This document shows positions 1 to 9,837 of a stretch of 30,792 nucleotides of DNA, piece after piece. The position numbers were made by a program, and so were the translations under genes. Below the pieces are notes generated by a model. The model saw only the letters and a list, made by a program, of their open reading frames with translations, was not told the origin of the DNA and did no database searches. The stretch covers positions 1,907,851 to 1,938,642 of the forward strand of contig BFEA01000038.1 of the NCBI GenBank assembly GCA_003427395.1. The letters run 5' to 3'. This stretch comes from Chara braunii (taxonomy: Eukaryota > Streptophyta > Charophyceae > Charales > Characeae). Each line of letters opens with the position of its first letter. Position 1 is the first letter of the stretch.

Positions 1-43
<43 letters not shown>
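1..43. repeat. Poly-G homopolymer at the window edge
   Basis: This is an uninterrupted run of 43 G. Other long G/C homopolymers occur at 7491-7500, 8933-8961 and 24207-24281. It may be a real poly-G/C microsatellite or an assembly/sequencing edge artefact; the sequence alone cannot tell. Confidence 0.9.
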
Positions 44-44
<1 letters not shown>

Positions 45-587
45 AGCTCTTTTCCGCATGTACTGTCAAGCTGGTGCGAGCTCCCGAAGTTCCAGGGAGC
101 CCTGACGCTGTTTTCTACTCTTTGTCGGTGACGATGATAGTGTTCTTCAAATCGTTGAAGATTCGTTGCTGACCATGTATGACCTTGCTGTTTGTGACTA
201 TTGCTGTTTACTATTCTGCTTTCCACAAACACTTAGAAAGACAGAAGACGCCAAGAGCTAAAAAAGTGATACAGAAAGCACTAGCCATACACTAACAAAG
301 AAAACATAGAGTCAGAGACAGAAAGAGCAAAGTGAGATTCTTCATTGGGGTTGCTTCCTGACTTTTTTCGCGGGCGGAGCTGCGCTGGCTGCACCTGCTT
401 GTTATTATTATTTCTTGTTTGAATAAGAGGGGAAGAGATAAGGAGGAGGAGAGTGGTTGGCGAAGAAGAAGAACATTATCATTGGTCTATGCTGGTGTAC
501 ATCATGTTCTTACTCTTTCTTTCGTTCTTCTTCTTCGTCTTCGTCTTCTTCTTCTTCTTTCCCTCTCTCTCCTCTCAAGTTCTTTCA
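44..587. other. No recognisable gene; TTC-rich microsatellite
   Basis: I see no gene here. A TTC/TCG-rich tract lies at about 517-563, followed by a pyrimidine-rich stretch. Open frames across it give serine/leucine/arginine-rich translations of the microsatellite and look spurious. Confidence 0.6.
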
Positions 588-957
588 TTTTTTTTTGCAA
601 TTGGACGACATTGTACTTCCTGATGAATGTGCACTTCGAAATTGGCCAGGATCATATCATTACGGGGAACCCCATAGCAGCCACATCCATGCTCAGCTGC
701 GATACCTGCTAGAGCAGGTGGGCGATACCGCCCAGGGGTCAGCTGGTAGCATCAGGACCAAGCTTGTCCGATGGGCCATTCACTGTGCCTCCCCTCCGGT
801 TCTCTCCCCCTACAAACATCAGCATTCACTGCTCAATGGGACCAACATGCTATCTCTAGGTGGCAGGCACCAAGCTTGCCCAGGAAGGTACATGAGGCCA
901 ATGGGGTTGAACCCAAGACCTCATGAAAGCCACTTGTGTGCCTTCCCAACTGATCCA
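588..957 (-). mobile_element. Candidate tRNA-derived SINE
   Basis: On the minus strand there is an A-box-like sequence, TGGATCAGTTGGG (957 to 945), and a B-box-like sequence, GGGTTCAACCC (914 to 904). Their starts are 43 nt apart, the spacing of an internal RNA polymerase III promoter. The minus strand continues through about 300 nt of non-coding body and reaches a run of nine A (588-596), which could be the retroposed tail. A tRNA-like head plus body plus A-tail is the SINE layout, although about 370 bp is long for a SINE. I could not see a convincing target-site duplication or fold a full cloverleaf, so a functional tRNA is unlikely. The 5' end is placed at the A box and may lie a few bases further out. 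Confidence 0.4.
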
Positions 958-1212
958 GGTCGCTGTGAGCCTAGTCCAACCCATGCAAGCTTTGTTCATA
1001 CACAATTTGGAAGAAGTGAACAAGATCAAGGATGAGCAACATCAGTTAGTGAATAGACGAATACAACCAGCACAAGTAAGCCTCTGTTATTTGGAGAATC
1101 ACACACACAAGAACCAGATTCAACTCTCCGCAAAATCTTGTCAAAGCACACTCAGCAGTAAAAACCATCACGCTTCCGCTTTCCAATCTTTCGGAAACAT
1201 CAAGACAAATTA

Positions 1213-1260
1213 GACAATGATCATTGTTTGCAGAAAAAGACAACGATCATTGTTTGCGGA
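1213..1260. repeat. Tandem duplication, ~25-bp unit
   Basis: The unit CAAYGATCATTGTTTGCRGA occurs twice in tandem, at about 1214 and 1240, separated by AAAAAGA. Each contains the palindrome ATGATCAT or a one-base variant of it. Confidence 0.7.
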
Positions 1261-1565
1261 ATGGAGAATGTAGTGTGGTCATAAGAAGTGTCGAAAGGGG
1301 GGGAGGTGCTGGTCGAGGGAGGAGATGAGAAGAGAAAACGAAGAGGAGAAGCAAATGAATGAAAATTACAAAGGGGAAGGAGGTAAAAAAGGACAGTACG
1401 AGACGTCTCGCGATGGTGGCAATAGAAAGAGGCAATGGACAAAGGAGATTGAAGAAGACAGAAGAAGAGGTGGTGAAGAGAAAAAGTGGAAACATGTGGG
1501 GGGAGAATAAGAACGGAATTAGGGCTAAAGAGTTTCACGAAGTTGCTGCTGCAGATACTCCAGAC

Positions 1566-1722
1566 TTAAACCACCAGTACGTCCTAAAGTCGTGCCTGTA
1601 TACAAGCCACCATTTTAGGAAACGTACAGGCCACTGGAGGAGTGCCCAAATTCATCCGACTAGAAACATTTCTACTCTATTTTTCCCCACGGCCGATAGT
1701 TGGGCCGAGTACTGGTGGTTAA
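1566..1722. mobile_element. Possible TTAA-flanked miniature inverted-repeat element
   Basis: AACCACCAGTAC at 1569-1580 is perfectly inverted at 1709-1720. TTAA sits at the outer edge on both sides (1566-1569 and 1719-1722). TTAA target sites are typical of piggyBac-type elements. The left side has one extra A before the inverted repeat, and there are no other copies in the window, so this is a weak call. Confidence 0.25.
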
Positions 1723-2729
1723 AGCCCGCTTTGTGACGCGATATCCTTTACGTACAATGTCACGGAGAGAGTCACTGCCCAAAGAAATATAATCTTCATT
1801 CAATATGGCACCCAGTTCTTCAATCAGCGTGCCACTTGTTCAAATACGTCGACAGGCGTGCCCACTGGTCAGGATCCCGACCCATATCGACTATGGCAAT
1901 GGCCCTCACAGTCATCACGAAAGACTCTCGCCATCGAATGCATGTGTCTCTCACAATCCCTTATTACTTGCTCCATGCGGTTCAGGTCATGCATTCAATC
2001 ACTCATTGCCTTCTATTCTCACACCGTCGTCGCTCATTTCTTCACACTCAGTTGTCCTTGTACAATCACCATCCGCCCAATGCAGAAAGTGTATACCTCC
2101 TAGTATATAATCACTTCTCCCATCATTGCATCTAGTCCTCGTGGAGGCTAATAAACGGCTGAGGATTGAGTCAAACCAACACTTATCCGCTTCAATCTCC
2201 GGATAGAGCACAGGTCCTACAGGAACCGATAGATAACACTGCCATCACGTGCATACTCGTTACCACACACGAATCAGCCTCTCACGAAACTTGATCCCCT
2301 CTGCAAACACCAATGTTCAGCCATCTCCCTGAGTTTCAATTCTGATAAGAGCACCCCCTTAGCGAGAATCCCGATATTCCACATTTTACTATTACAACAT
2401 GGCGAAAAGACGAGAATAATAGCTCCCATGTCCCTCATCCGAAACACAATCTTTCACTCCATTCATGTGATTCAGGCATCCACCACCAAATCAGATGCAT
2501 CGACCTGTGACGAACGTCGGTTGATAATTGGAGCAGGGGTCATCCCAAGCAAAAACACGACCAATGAAAAAGACAGCATGGACTCAACAGAGGTTGCTCA
2601 TGGTTGTACTGCTGCTTCATAGATTCGCAAATAGCAGGTTCACATCCATCAAACCCAAACGACATTCATCACAAGCATCTAGGCAGGATGATAGTACAGT
2701 GATACATTCAGAAGCGCACCTATGACATG

Positions 2730-2790
2730 GCTAGGGGGAGGAAGGAATGCTGGTCGTATCAGGGAGGAGGAAGGAATGTTGGTCGTAGGG
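2730..2790. repeat. Purine-rich tandem duplication
   Basis: The block GAGGAAGGAATGYTGGTCGTA occurs twice, at about 2738 and 2768, in a GGA-rich strand-asymmetric stretch. There is no coding signal. Confidence 0.6.
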
Positions 2791-4141
2791 GAAAGGAGAA
2801 AGGAGTGATACAGAGAAGGAGGCAAGGGGGATCAAATAAGAGGTTCTTGACCACACGAAGGGCTTGTAGATTGCGTATGATTTTTAGAAAGCATGGTTAG
2901 GGAGGGTGTTTTTTCTTCTTCTTCCGGTAATTAAATCCACCTGTGACAACGGTTAGGAGTGATGATAAGAGCATGCACTCATACCTGTCTTGCAGGGGGC
3001 TCTAGTCTATTGGTGGGGAGCTATGGAGGGTGTTGAGGCCCCTCAAACATAATTTTTCACCATGCTGCTACGATCAACGCTTATTAGAAAAAACTTTCAA
3101 AGAATGAGTTGACTACAACATAGAAAACAAAAACTGTTGAGATATAGGTACTTTTTGTATATTCATGTGATAACCAAACTATACTGATACTGATGGTATG
3201 ATATGACTTCAGATTCTTTTGAGATTGTAAATATGACACATTGTGAAGCAATTTTGGCCACCACTTCATATCCAACAGTTCGTTGGAGATGTCTGAAGTG
3301 CTGCACTTCATGCCTGGAGACTCGCAAGAGGCAGACAAGTGCAAAATACAGGTAAGTCCCGCTCTATCATGAAGGGTGGAAGAGAAAGCGCTTGGTGGAA
3401 AGTCAGAGTTTGACCATGAGTGACATATGACCAACATATGCATATTACATCATGCATTTTGCTGATGATGGTGAAACAAGATGAAGGGAGTAAGAAATGG
3501 GGATGGTGGGTGGGGCAGAAAACATTAGGAGAAGTAAAGTTTTTCATTACCTTCGACGCTACTTCCTTCGCGCTCTCATCTTGGGATTGTAGATGAAGAT
3601 TTCCTCAAGGCCATACAGGTATTCCATGTTGCAGCAATGAGGCTACTTTCACTGAGGCAAAGGCTCCCATTGGAAAGAGTGGTGTTGAACACATCGGTTC
3701 CAATTCTGCAACGTATGAGGGACTCTTCCAACCGTGTCACATAGGAAGTGGTAGAGCATGTAAGATGCAAGCATCCTTGTTACTGCTCCGACCGAGTGGA
3801 CCAACTATACCACTTACAGCTCCCTACGACAAGATAGGGGTTCACGAGGCAGAACTTACCTCCGTCTAAGAAGTTGTTACCATCCTTGAACGGGCTCGGC
3901 CCTGCTAAGCTAGTGACCCTCATGTGCTGGTTCTTACTTGTCATACTAGAGGTAATTCAACCGAGGGCGTTTCTCATCAGTTGTAGCATAAGAGTACATA
4001 CAGTAGCCTCAGGGCGCTAATCTTATGACTAACTCACGATTCTGACATCGATGCACGCGACTTAATCTCTCAAACTTTTAATCCATATAGCACAACGAAC
4101 ATGTTTGACCGAGCGCAAATCAGGGGGCTGCCAAACGCGTC

Positions 4142-4206
4142 CTCGTGTGTGGGTTGTGTGGGGTGTGTGGGGTGTGTGGGGTGTGTGTGTGTGTGCGTGT
4201 GTGTAT
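4142..4206. repeat. GT-rich microsatellite with four G-runs
   Basis: A GTGTGGGG-type repeat grades into (GT)n. G-runs at 4151-4153, 4160-4163, 4169-4172 and 4178-4181 are separated by 5-6 nt, a spacing compatible with G-quadruplex formation. An 8-bp perfect inverted repeat (CGTTCGGG / CCCGAACG) follows at 4306-4334. Confidence 0.7.
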
Positions 4207-4443
4207 ATGCCTGTATATGTACAGAGTGATGAGCAATGTCCCCAGGCCGCCCCCAACCCCTATATATATAAATTAAAATGTTTGGGCTCGGTTGATTTTG
4301 GGCGACGTTCGGGTTCGGTCACTGAGCCCGAACGCGATGCTACGCAGCTTTTAATGTATGTCATGTTCCGATTCAAACATTTGGTGTTTCCATCCTATGA
4401 TTTATTTTGCGTAAGGATACTGAATTGTAATTAGTATATATAC

Positions 4444-4512
4444 ACATATTCGAATGTTATGGTACCACTTAAGCACGCCCACTATATATATATATATATA
4501 TATATAGTGGGC

Positions 4513-4568
<56 letters not shown>

Positions 4569-4610
4569 GTAGTGGGCGTGCTTAAGTGGTACCATAACAT
4601 TCGAATATGT
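4444..4610. repeat. Perfect 40-bp inverted repeat around a TA microsatellite
   Basis: Arms at 4444-4483 and 4571-4610 are exact reverse complements over 40 bp, separated by 87 bp of almost pure (TA)n. A short extra copy of the arm tip (TAGTGGGCGTA) lies inside the TA tract near 4505-4515. The right arm is also the first 40 bp of the 303-bp repeat at 4571, so the left arm is an inverted fragment of that repeat. It would form a strong cruciform or hairpin. Confidence 0.92.
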
Positions 4611-4873
4611 GAATCCTCATAGATTATTATTTCAGTGACGCATACTTATAAGTGTGTGACGCTTTGTGGTTTTTGAGGTCACATATGATACTCATGTGTC
4701 GGTTGAAGAGTTGTATTATGGGGCTTTGATCTCGGTGACATCGAACGACTTACGAATAGTCGTTCGGCCTCCACGACAGTTTTCGTTTGGCAAATCGCAG
4801 AGGTTCGCGGCTATCGGATGTCCTCACCTCGAAAGGAACCTCATGGGTTAGACCTTGTTTGCGGCCATCGGAT
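4571..4873 (+). repeat. 303-bp dispersed repeat, copy 1
   Basis: It aligns end to end with 5227-5529 at about 88-90% by eye, without net length difference. Both copies start with AGTGGGCGTG directly after a TA microsatellite. No intact ORF is shared by both copies. It is likely part of a mobile element inserting in TA repeats; class unknown. Confidence 0.88.
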
Positions 4874-4881
4874 ATTGAGTT

Positions 4882-4897
4882 GTGATTAGTACGAATT

Positions 4898-4929
<32 letters not shown>

Positions 4930-4965
4930 TGTGTGTGTGGATATACATATATATATATATATATA
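4882..4965. repeat. TA/GT compound microsatellite
   Basis: (TA)n, then GTGTGCGTGTGT, then (TA)n again. It directly abuts the truncated hammerhead unit that starts at about 4966. Confidence 0.9.
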
Positions 4966-5080
4966 CATTCAGCCTCCTTATTAGTCGGTGAAACTCCGAC
5001 GAAACAGTTTGTCACAGCCCCTCGTTTGTTGTCCTCTTCTCCCTCTCTGCCTACGGTTTACCGGGCAGTTCTATTTGACG
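4966..5080 (+). repeat. Hammerhead-unit repeat, 5'-truncated, core mutated
   Basis: Homologous to the full unit at 9838-10024, beginning within the stem I loop. Stem II (GTCGG / CCGAC), the GAAA strand and the downstream hairpin (CTGCC...GGCAG) are conserved. The cleavage-site strand is absent, replaced by TA repeat. The CTGATGAG core reads CTTATTAG, so both essential core guanosines (positions G5 and G8 in hammerhead numbering) are T. This copy cannot be a working ribozyme. Confidence 0.85.
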
Positions 5081-5117
5081 ATATATATGTGTGTGTGTGT
5101 GTGTGTGTGATATATAT

Positions 5118-5200
5118 GAAACTCCGACGAAACAGTTTGTCACAGCCCCTCGTTTGTTGTCCTCTTCTCTCTCTCTGCCTACGGTTTACCGGGCAGTTCT
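5118..5200 (+). repeat. Hammerhead-unit repeat, truncated within loop II
   Basis: It starts at GAAACTCCGACGAAAC, inside loop II of the ribozyme, and ends after the CTGCC...GGCAG hairpin. A TG/TA microsatellite (5081-5117) separates it from the previous copy and (TA)n follows. Repeated unit plus (TA)n suggests either insertion into TA repeats or amplification of units with TA tails. Confidence 0.85.
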
Positions 5201-5226
5201 ATATATATATATATATATATATATAC

Positions 5227-5529
5227 AGTGGGCGTGTTTAAGTGGTACCATAACATTCGAATATGTGAATCCTTATAGATTATTATTTTAGCGGCGCATG
5301 CCTATGAGTGTGCCACCCTTTGTGGTTTTCGAGGTCACATATGATACTCATGTGTCGGTTGAAGGGTTGTATTGTGGGGCTTCGATCTCGGTGACATCGA
5401 ACAACTTACGAATAGTCGTTCGGCCTCCGCGACGGTTTTCGTTTGGTAAATCGCAGTGGTTCATGGATATCGGATGCCCTCACCTCGAAAGTAACCTTGT
5501 GGGTTGGACCTTGTTTGCGACCATCCGAT
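5227..5529 (+). repeat. 303-bp dispersed repeat, copy 2
   Basis: Second copy of the 4571-4873 repeat, again entered directly from a (TA)n tract. Its 3' end runs into a further degenerate ~55-bp tandem copy of its own last segment (CTCACCTCGAAAGTAACCTT-type motif at about 5480, again at about 5530). Together the two copies bracket the two broken hammerhead units. Confidence 0.88.
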
Positions 5530-5955
5530 GTCCTCAACCTGTGAGTAACTTTGCGGGTTGGATAAGGACCTTGAATTTTGGTCGCAGACTCAAACGTGCA
5601 ATTATCAATGTAACAAGGAGGTTTAATTAAACTTTCAACTATGTTTTACCTTTTTAATTTAAGTCTGCCTCGAGTCGGTGGGTGATCCTTCTCGACGCAG
5701 TGGAGTACTAAATTAGCGGGTTTGAGCAGTCAAGCTTCGTATACAATTTATCCTATCGAAGAGTCCAGTTGAATTGGCATGAACTTTCAATTTGTGTAAT
5801 CTTTGCCTATTTGATACATACGTCATGACAATGAATAAGGTTTAAATGTTTAATCCTTTGGTAAGGAGATGTTATTATATTTCACAAGCTAAAACCATAA
5901 ACATGTGCATAGTTTTTTTTTAACTTTCAACATTTACCCGACATACAGGTCACCC

Positions 5956-5986
<31 letters not shown>

Positions 5987-6906
5987 TACATAAGAATTCA
6001 ACCTTGTGGAGATATCAGGGTCAAAGGACTTAAGGAGCCTAGCCCATTGATCTGCATTCTTCCATTGCGCAGGAGAAGAAGGATCTTTCACTGACTCGTA
6101 AGCACAACTGAAGTATATCACATAATACTGTTAAAGTCGACTTCTTGTTCATTTTTACTTTTTTACTCTCACACCCTCAAACCTTTCACATTCAAATAGT
6201 CGTTTTCTTTTGTCAGTCACATAGAGGTTCTTTAGACCAATACATATATTTTAGATGACAACCTAAGAAATAATGAATGCCTTTGATATAGGGTCTATTT
6301 AAGACTTTGACTGAATAAAAGTTGAGTTGAAAAACCAATTTATTATTGTAAAATAATAGTATGTAGTCTCGAGAACATACCTTGTAGTCACAAACAAGTT
6401 AATACGATCCCAACATCTTTATTGTCATCATGACCCTATCCGAAGTTTAATAAATTGAACTTAAAATCGATCCGAGAATGGTAAAATTTTACATAACATT
6501 CTCTGAAGAAATGATATTCCATAATTACTATCAAATTAAATATGAGAGAAAGTCTTTCAACTTTTAAAAAACTTGAAAGTTAATGATTTTTTTGATAGAG
6601 TATAAATTTCGTTAGCACTTCCCCTATGAAAATGAACCCTTAAAATTTTTACTAGATCAGAAACAAGTAGTCGACTTTCAATTTAATCTTAGCCTATTGA
6701 ACTTATTATTTTTTGTTTAGAGCTCAAACACACAACGAGCACCTATGTGACTAAGCTATGAAAATATGCTTTCCAACATAACCCGATTAATAAATTCAAT
6801 GCATTTTGACATGACTTATGCAAATACCTCTCGTTTTACTTAGGTTTGTGTACGATTATTTGTGTCAGATAAATTATTCTATGCTTCTTACGAAAATGTA
6901 GAATCG
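5530..6906. other. AT-rich DNA without recognisable gene
   Basis: AT-rich anonymous sequence with a 28-nt poly-A run at 5956-5983. A minus-strand frame at 5997-6121 reads as ordinary protein for about 40 residues but matches nothing I recognise. I see no splice context that makes it a gene. Confidence 0.5.
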
Positions 6907-7470
6907 AACCACCATTTCGGGGATCTAGTTTAACTGCTCTGGAGAGGAAATTATTGTAAGGTGCAGACATAGTCGAAGCACCCTCTCTGGGGCCTAGCTT
7001 AACTACTTCAAAAACGAAGACGATGTGAAAATAAATATATGGTTGAACTGCTTACTCTGGGGTCCAACTCAATTGCTTGAAGAACTAGTTGTTTTTATAT
7101 AAACACATGGTTGGACAAAACTTGGACCACCCTCTCCGAGGTCTTGACCAACTTTTTCAGAAACAAGTTATCATTAAAAGAAACACATAGTCGGACCGTT
7201 TTTTCTAGGGCCGAGTCCAACTACCCGAAAAGCAAAGTCAATCCGAAAATAAACATGTAGCGAAACCGCCCTCTCTGGGGTCTTGTAGTTGTTCAAGAAA
7301 CCAATTGACTGATAAATAAACATGTAACTGGGGTCCGATTCAACCGAACAGAAAATAATTATTGCAAAATAAAGACACAATAGGACCGCCCTTTTTGAGG
7401 TTCAGTCCCACTGCTTTAGAAATAGTCAATTGGAAAGAAATACACAACAAGACTGCCCTCACTGCCCCTT
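6907..7470 (+). repeat. Decayed tandem array, ~70-bp period
   Basis: About eight to nine diverged units share the pattern: ACATAGTCGGACCGCC, then CTCTCTGGGGTC, then CCAACTGCTTCA, then AAAACAAGT. Unit landmarks fall near 6917, 6973, 7043, 7118, 7191, 7260, 7325, 7384 and 7450, so the period is about 60-80 bp. No frame stays open across the units, which points to old satellite DNA and not a repeat protein. Confidence 0.75.
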
Positions 7471-8469
7471 CCCTACTGCGAATACTATTTGGGGGGGGGG
7501 TATCTGCCCCCTGCCTAATCCTTCACCCTTAATCCTTTATCATCTACTTAGATCGAGAGTGAAGTAGGCGTTAGTCCAGTAGGTCTCGGTACTAACTATC
7601 AAGCAGTAAACAACATGAGAAAACTCTGTTGCCGACATTAGATTAGGTCTTTTTTTATGCGGAGCTAATTCCAGCTAGTGTTTCATGGTAGGGATTCAAG
7701 ACCAAGTGCCGCTTCATTGTAAAAATTTGAAACAACCAGTACGCCTCCCAACCATTTCTTTTCTTTAACGAGACATGCATGCAGCCACAAGTTTCAATAT
7801 TCTACGTACTGAAGCAAAATGGTTGGCGGCGCTAACCACGAGAAGGCCTGTATCAGATTGTTTTTTTTTTATGCATAGTGGGTTCCAAGGCTTAGCAAGG
7901 GATGGGTAAAAAATATTGGTGGTTTGAATTGGGCTGGACCACCCAGAATGTTTTTTGTCGTTCGGCAACCATACCTTCAATTGCCCGACCATATGGTCAG
8001 GGCCTATAGTAATTTTGATTTGCCTTTGGTCGATCGCCGCAGTGGCACGTGACAGTATGAGTTGTATCTAGAACCGGTTTCCTGTTGAACATGTGTACCG
8101 CCTGACGACACTCGGATGGAGGGCATTTGACTATCATATATGTGACATTCACAAATGCGAACAAATACCCTTGCAAGGGTATTTGCTCCAACAGTGCATG
8201 TAGTGGACATGGAGGCCCAAAGGTGGGTAAGGAGAGTTGCAAGCGAAAGCGGGTGATGGAGTCACTTATATCCCATGAAATGCAGCACATCCATAGATCC
8301 CAAGGCTGGGCCTCTGTGTGGATTTCTGCCAATACTGGTCTCCCAGTGTGAACATAAACCTCTACTTTGGCTCGCTTGTTACTGCGTAGAATAAGGATTA
8401 GGCCGTACTCCTAATCCTACGAGTACAGTAAAGGAAAGTGGCCAGGTACCACCCCATTCTATGATTTTT
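7471..8469. other. No recognisable gene; palindromes
   Basis: Short overlapping frames only. Notable structures are a G10 run (7491-7500), a 24-bp perfect palindrome at 8162-8185, and two mutually exclusive hairpins at 8395-8425 (GGATTAGG/CCTAATCC overlapping GTACTC/GAGTAC). Confidence 0.55.
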
Positions 8470-8931
8470 TTGTGTAACCGCCCGCTGATTGAGCACTCGG
8501 TCGACGCTCAAATTTTTTAGCACCGCTCAATCCCGCGTTGAAAGCACGCTTAAGCGGCGTTTGAGCGGGTGCAGGAATATTGTTTTCTTGGATAAAATAT
8601 AAGCAAAAAAGAAAGAAGTAAAAAAAAAAAAAGATTTGTAGATCTTTTTTAGACCTACAAGTTCTACAACCCTATATTTTTTACTTTATTTTTTGAAGTT
8701 TTTTTATATATGAAAAAATAAAAAACATAAAAAAAAAAAGATGAAATGGGTGGCTTTTTTTTTTCTTGACAAAGATTTTTTTCGCGGGCAAACAAAAATA
8801 AATATAGGGTTGTAGTCTTGTAGATCTTTTAGAGATCTGGAACGCCATTTTTTATAATGTTTTTTTATAAGTTCGTATGCATTTTGTTAAAATACAAAAC
8901 ATAAAAACCAGAAAAAAAGATAAACACAGAC

Positions 8932-8962
<31 letters not shown>

Positions 8963-9188
8963 CACACACACACGCAGACACACATGCACACACACACATG
9001 CACACACGCACACACACAGGCACACACACACAGACACATGCACACACACACACACAAACACAAACACAAACACGCACACGAACACACACACGCACACACG
9101 CACACACACACACACACATGCACACACACACGTACACGCACATGCACACGCACACACACACGCACACGCACACACACACACACACATA

Positions 9189-9261
<73 letters not shown>

Positions 9262-9480
9262 AAAACAACCTTCGAACCCCCTCAACTGGCCAACCAAATG
9301 CCCCAAAAAACCATGCTCCCCCAATTTATTTATTTTTTCCGCGCAATCCCCCTCACGTGTTTCTCTCCATGTGTGCGCCCCCGCCTGGTGTGCATGCTCA
9401 TTTTTTGGCATGCGTGCGCGCCCGAAAAACGATTGAGTGCGTTTGAGCACGCGCTTAAGCATACTCAAACGGTTACAAAG
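8470..9480. mobile_element. Non-autonomous hAT-like DNA transposon with internal microsatellites
   Basis: The left end TTGTGTAACCG (8470) is inverted at the right end as CGGTTACAAAG (ending 9480). The flanking octamers TGATTTTT (8462-8469) and GGACTTTT (9481-9488) match at 6 of 8 positions, as expected for an aged 8-bp target duplication. Both subterminal zones are dense in TTGAGC/GCTCAA motifs (8485-8575 and 9430-9470), a layout typical of transposase-binding repeats in hAT elements. The interior is AT-rich with a 27-bp imperfect inverted repeat (8657-8690 against 8797-8823), then C29, (CA)n and (GA)n. There is no transposase ORF. It is related in plan to the element at 10253-10810. Confidence 0.6.
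8933..9259. repeat. Compound microsatellite: C29, (CA)n, (GA)n
   Basis: C run 8933-8961, interrupted (CA)n 8961-9190 with G/T interruptions, (GA)n 9193-9259. All six frames are open here only because of the repeat; Thr-His, Cys-Val and Ser-Leu polymers are not proteins. Confidence 0.95.
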
Positions 9481-9488
9481 GGACTTTT

Positions 9489-9710
9489 TACCTTTCGTTG
9501 GTACTATTCATGTTATTTGTCAGAGTTTTCAGTGGCAACATGCCTTCTCTTTGACGTTCCGTTTGATGGTCTCCTCCTGTAACTCAATAGTGGTGTTTAG
9601 GCTTATTTTTAATAATCCTGGGCCATGTGGTTTCACCTGGTGGTAGAGGTTTTAGATGGAGGGAGTTTTTCGCTTTTGAGGGCGCTAATCGTTTTCTAGG
9701 ATATATATAT
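9489..9710. other. Short anonymous spacer
   Basis: Nothing recognisable between the hAT-like element and the first hammerhead-unit fragment. Confidence 0.5.
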
Positions 9711-9765
9711 TTGTTGTCCTCTTCTCCCTCTCTGCCTACGGTTTACCAGGCAGTTCTGTTTGACT
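9711..9765 (+). repeat. 3' fragment of a hammerhead unit
   Basis: Matches only the tail of the unit (TTGTTGTCCTC to GTTTGAC), including the hairpin CTGCC...GGCAG. It is followed by 72 bp of TA-rich repeat and then the complete unit at 9838. This is the same unit-TA-unit order as at 4966-5200. Confidence 0.85.
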
Positions 9766-9837
9766 TATATATATGTTATATTATATTATATATATTATAT
9801 ATTATATATATATTATATAATATATATATTATATAAT

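Larger units (their letters stand above)
958..4141. other. No recognisable gene; purine-rich and anonymous DNA
   Basis: I recognise no gene over these 3.2 kb. About 1320-1510 and 2730-2840 are strongly purine-rich on the plus strand. Open frames are short, overlap on both strands and carry no family motif. A short stretch at 3246-3349 ends in a perfect CAG|GTAAGT donor-like site and could be an exon remnant, but no partner exon joins in phase. Confidence 0.5.

Noticed and set aside
457-1035. 192-aa plus-strand open frame
   Set aside because: Its first part is a TTC microsatellite and its second part is antisense to the candidate SINE. No domain.
3246-3770. Possible two-exon gene (donor at 3350, coding-like frame at about 3590-3740)
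   Set aside because: The donor is perfect, but the phase does not join to the open frame after the only good acceptor, and neither translation resembles a known family.
8852-9582. Several long open frames on both strands (138-194 aa)
   Set aside because: They are translations of poly-C, CA and GA repeats, open in all frames.
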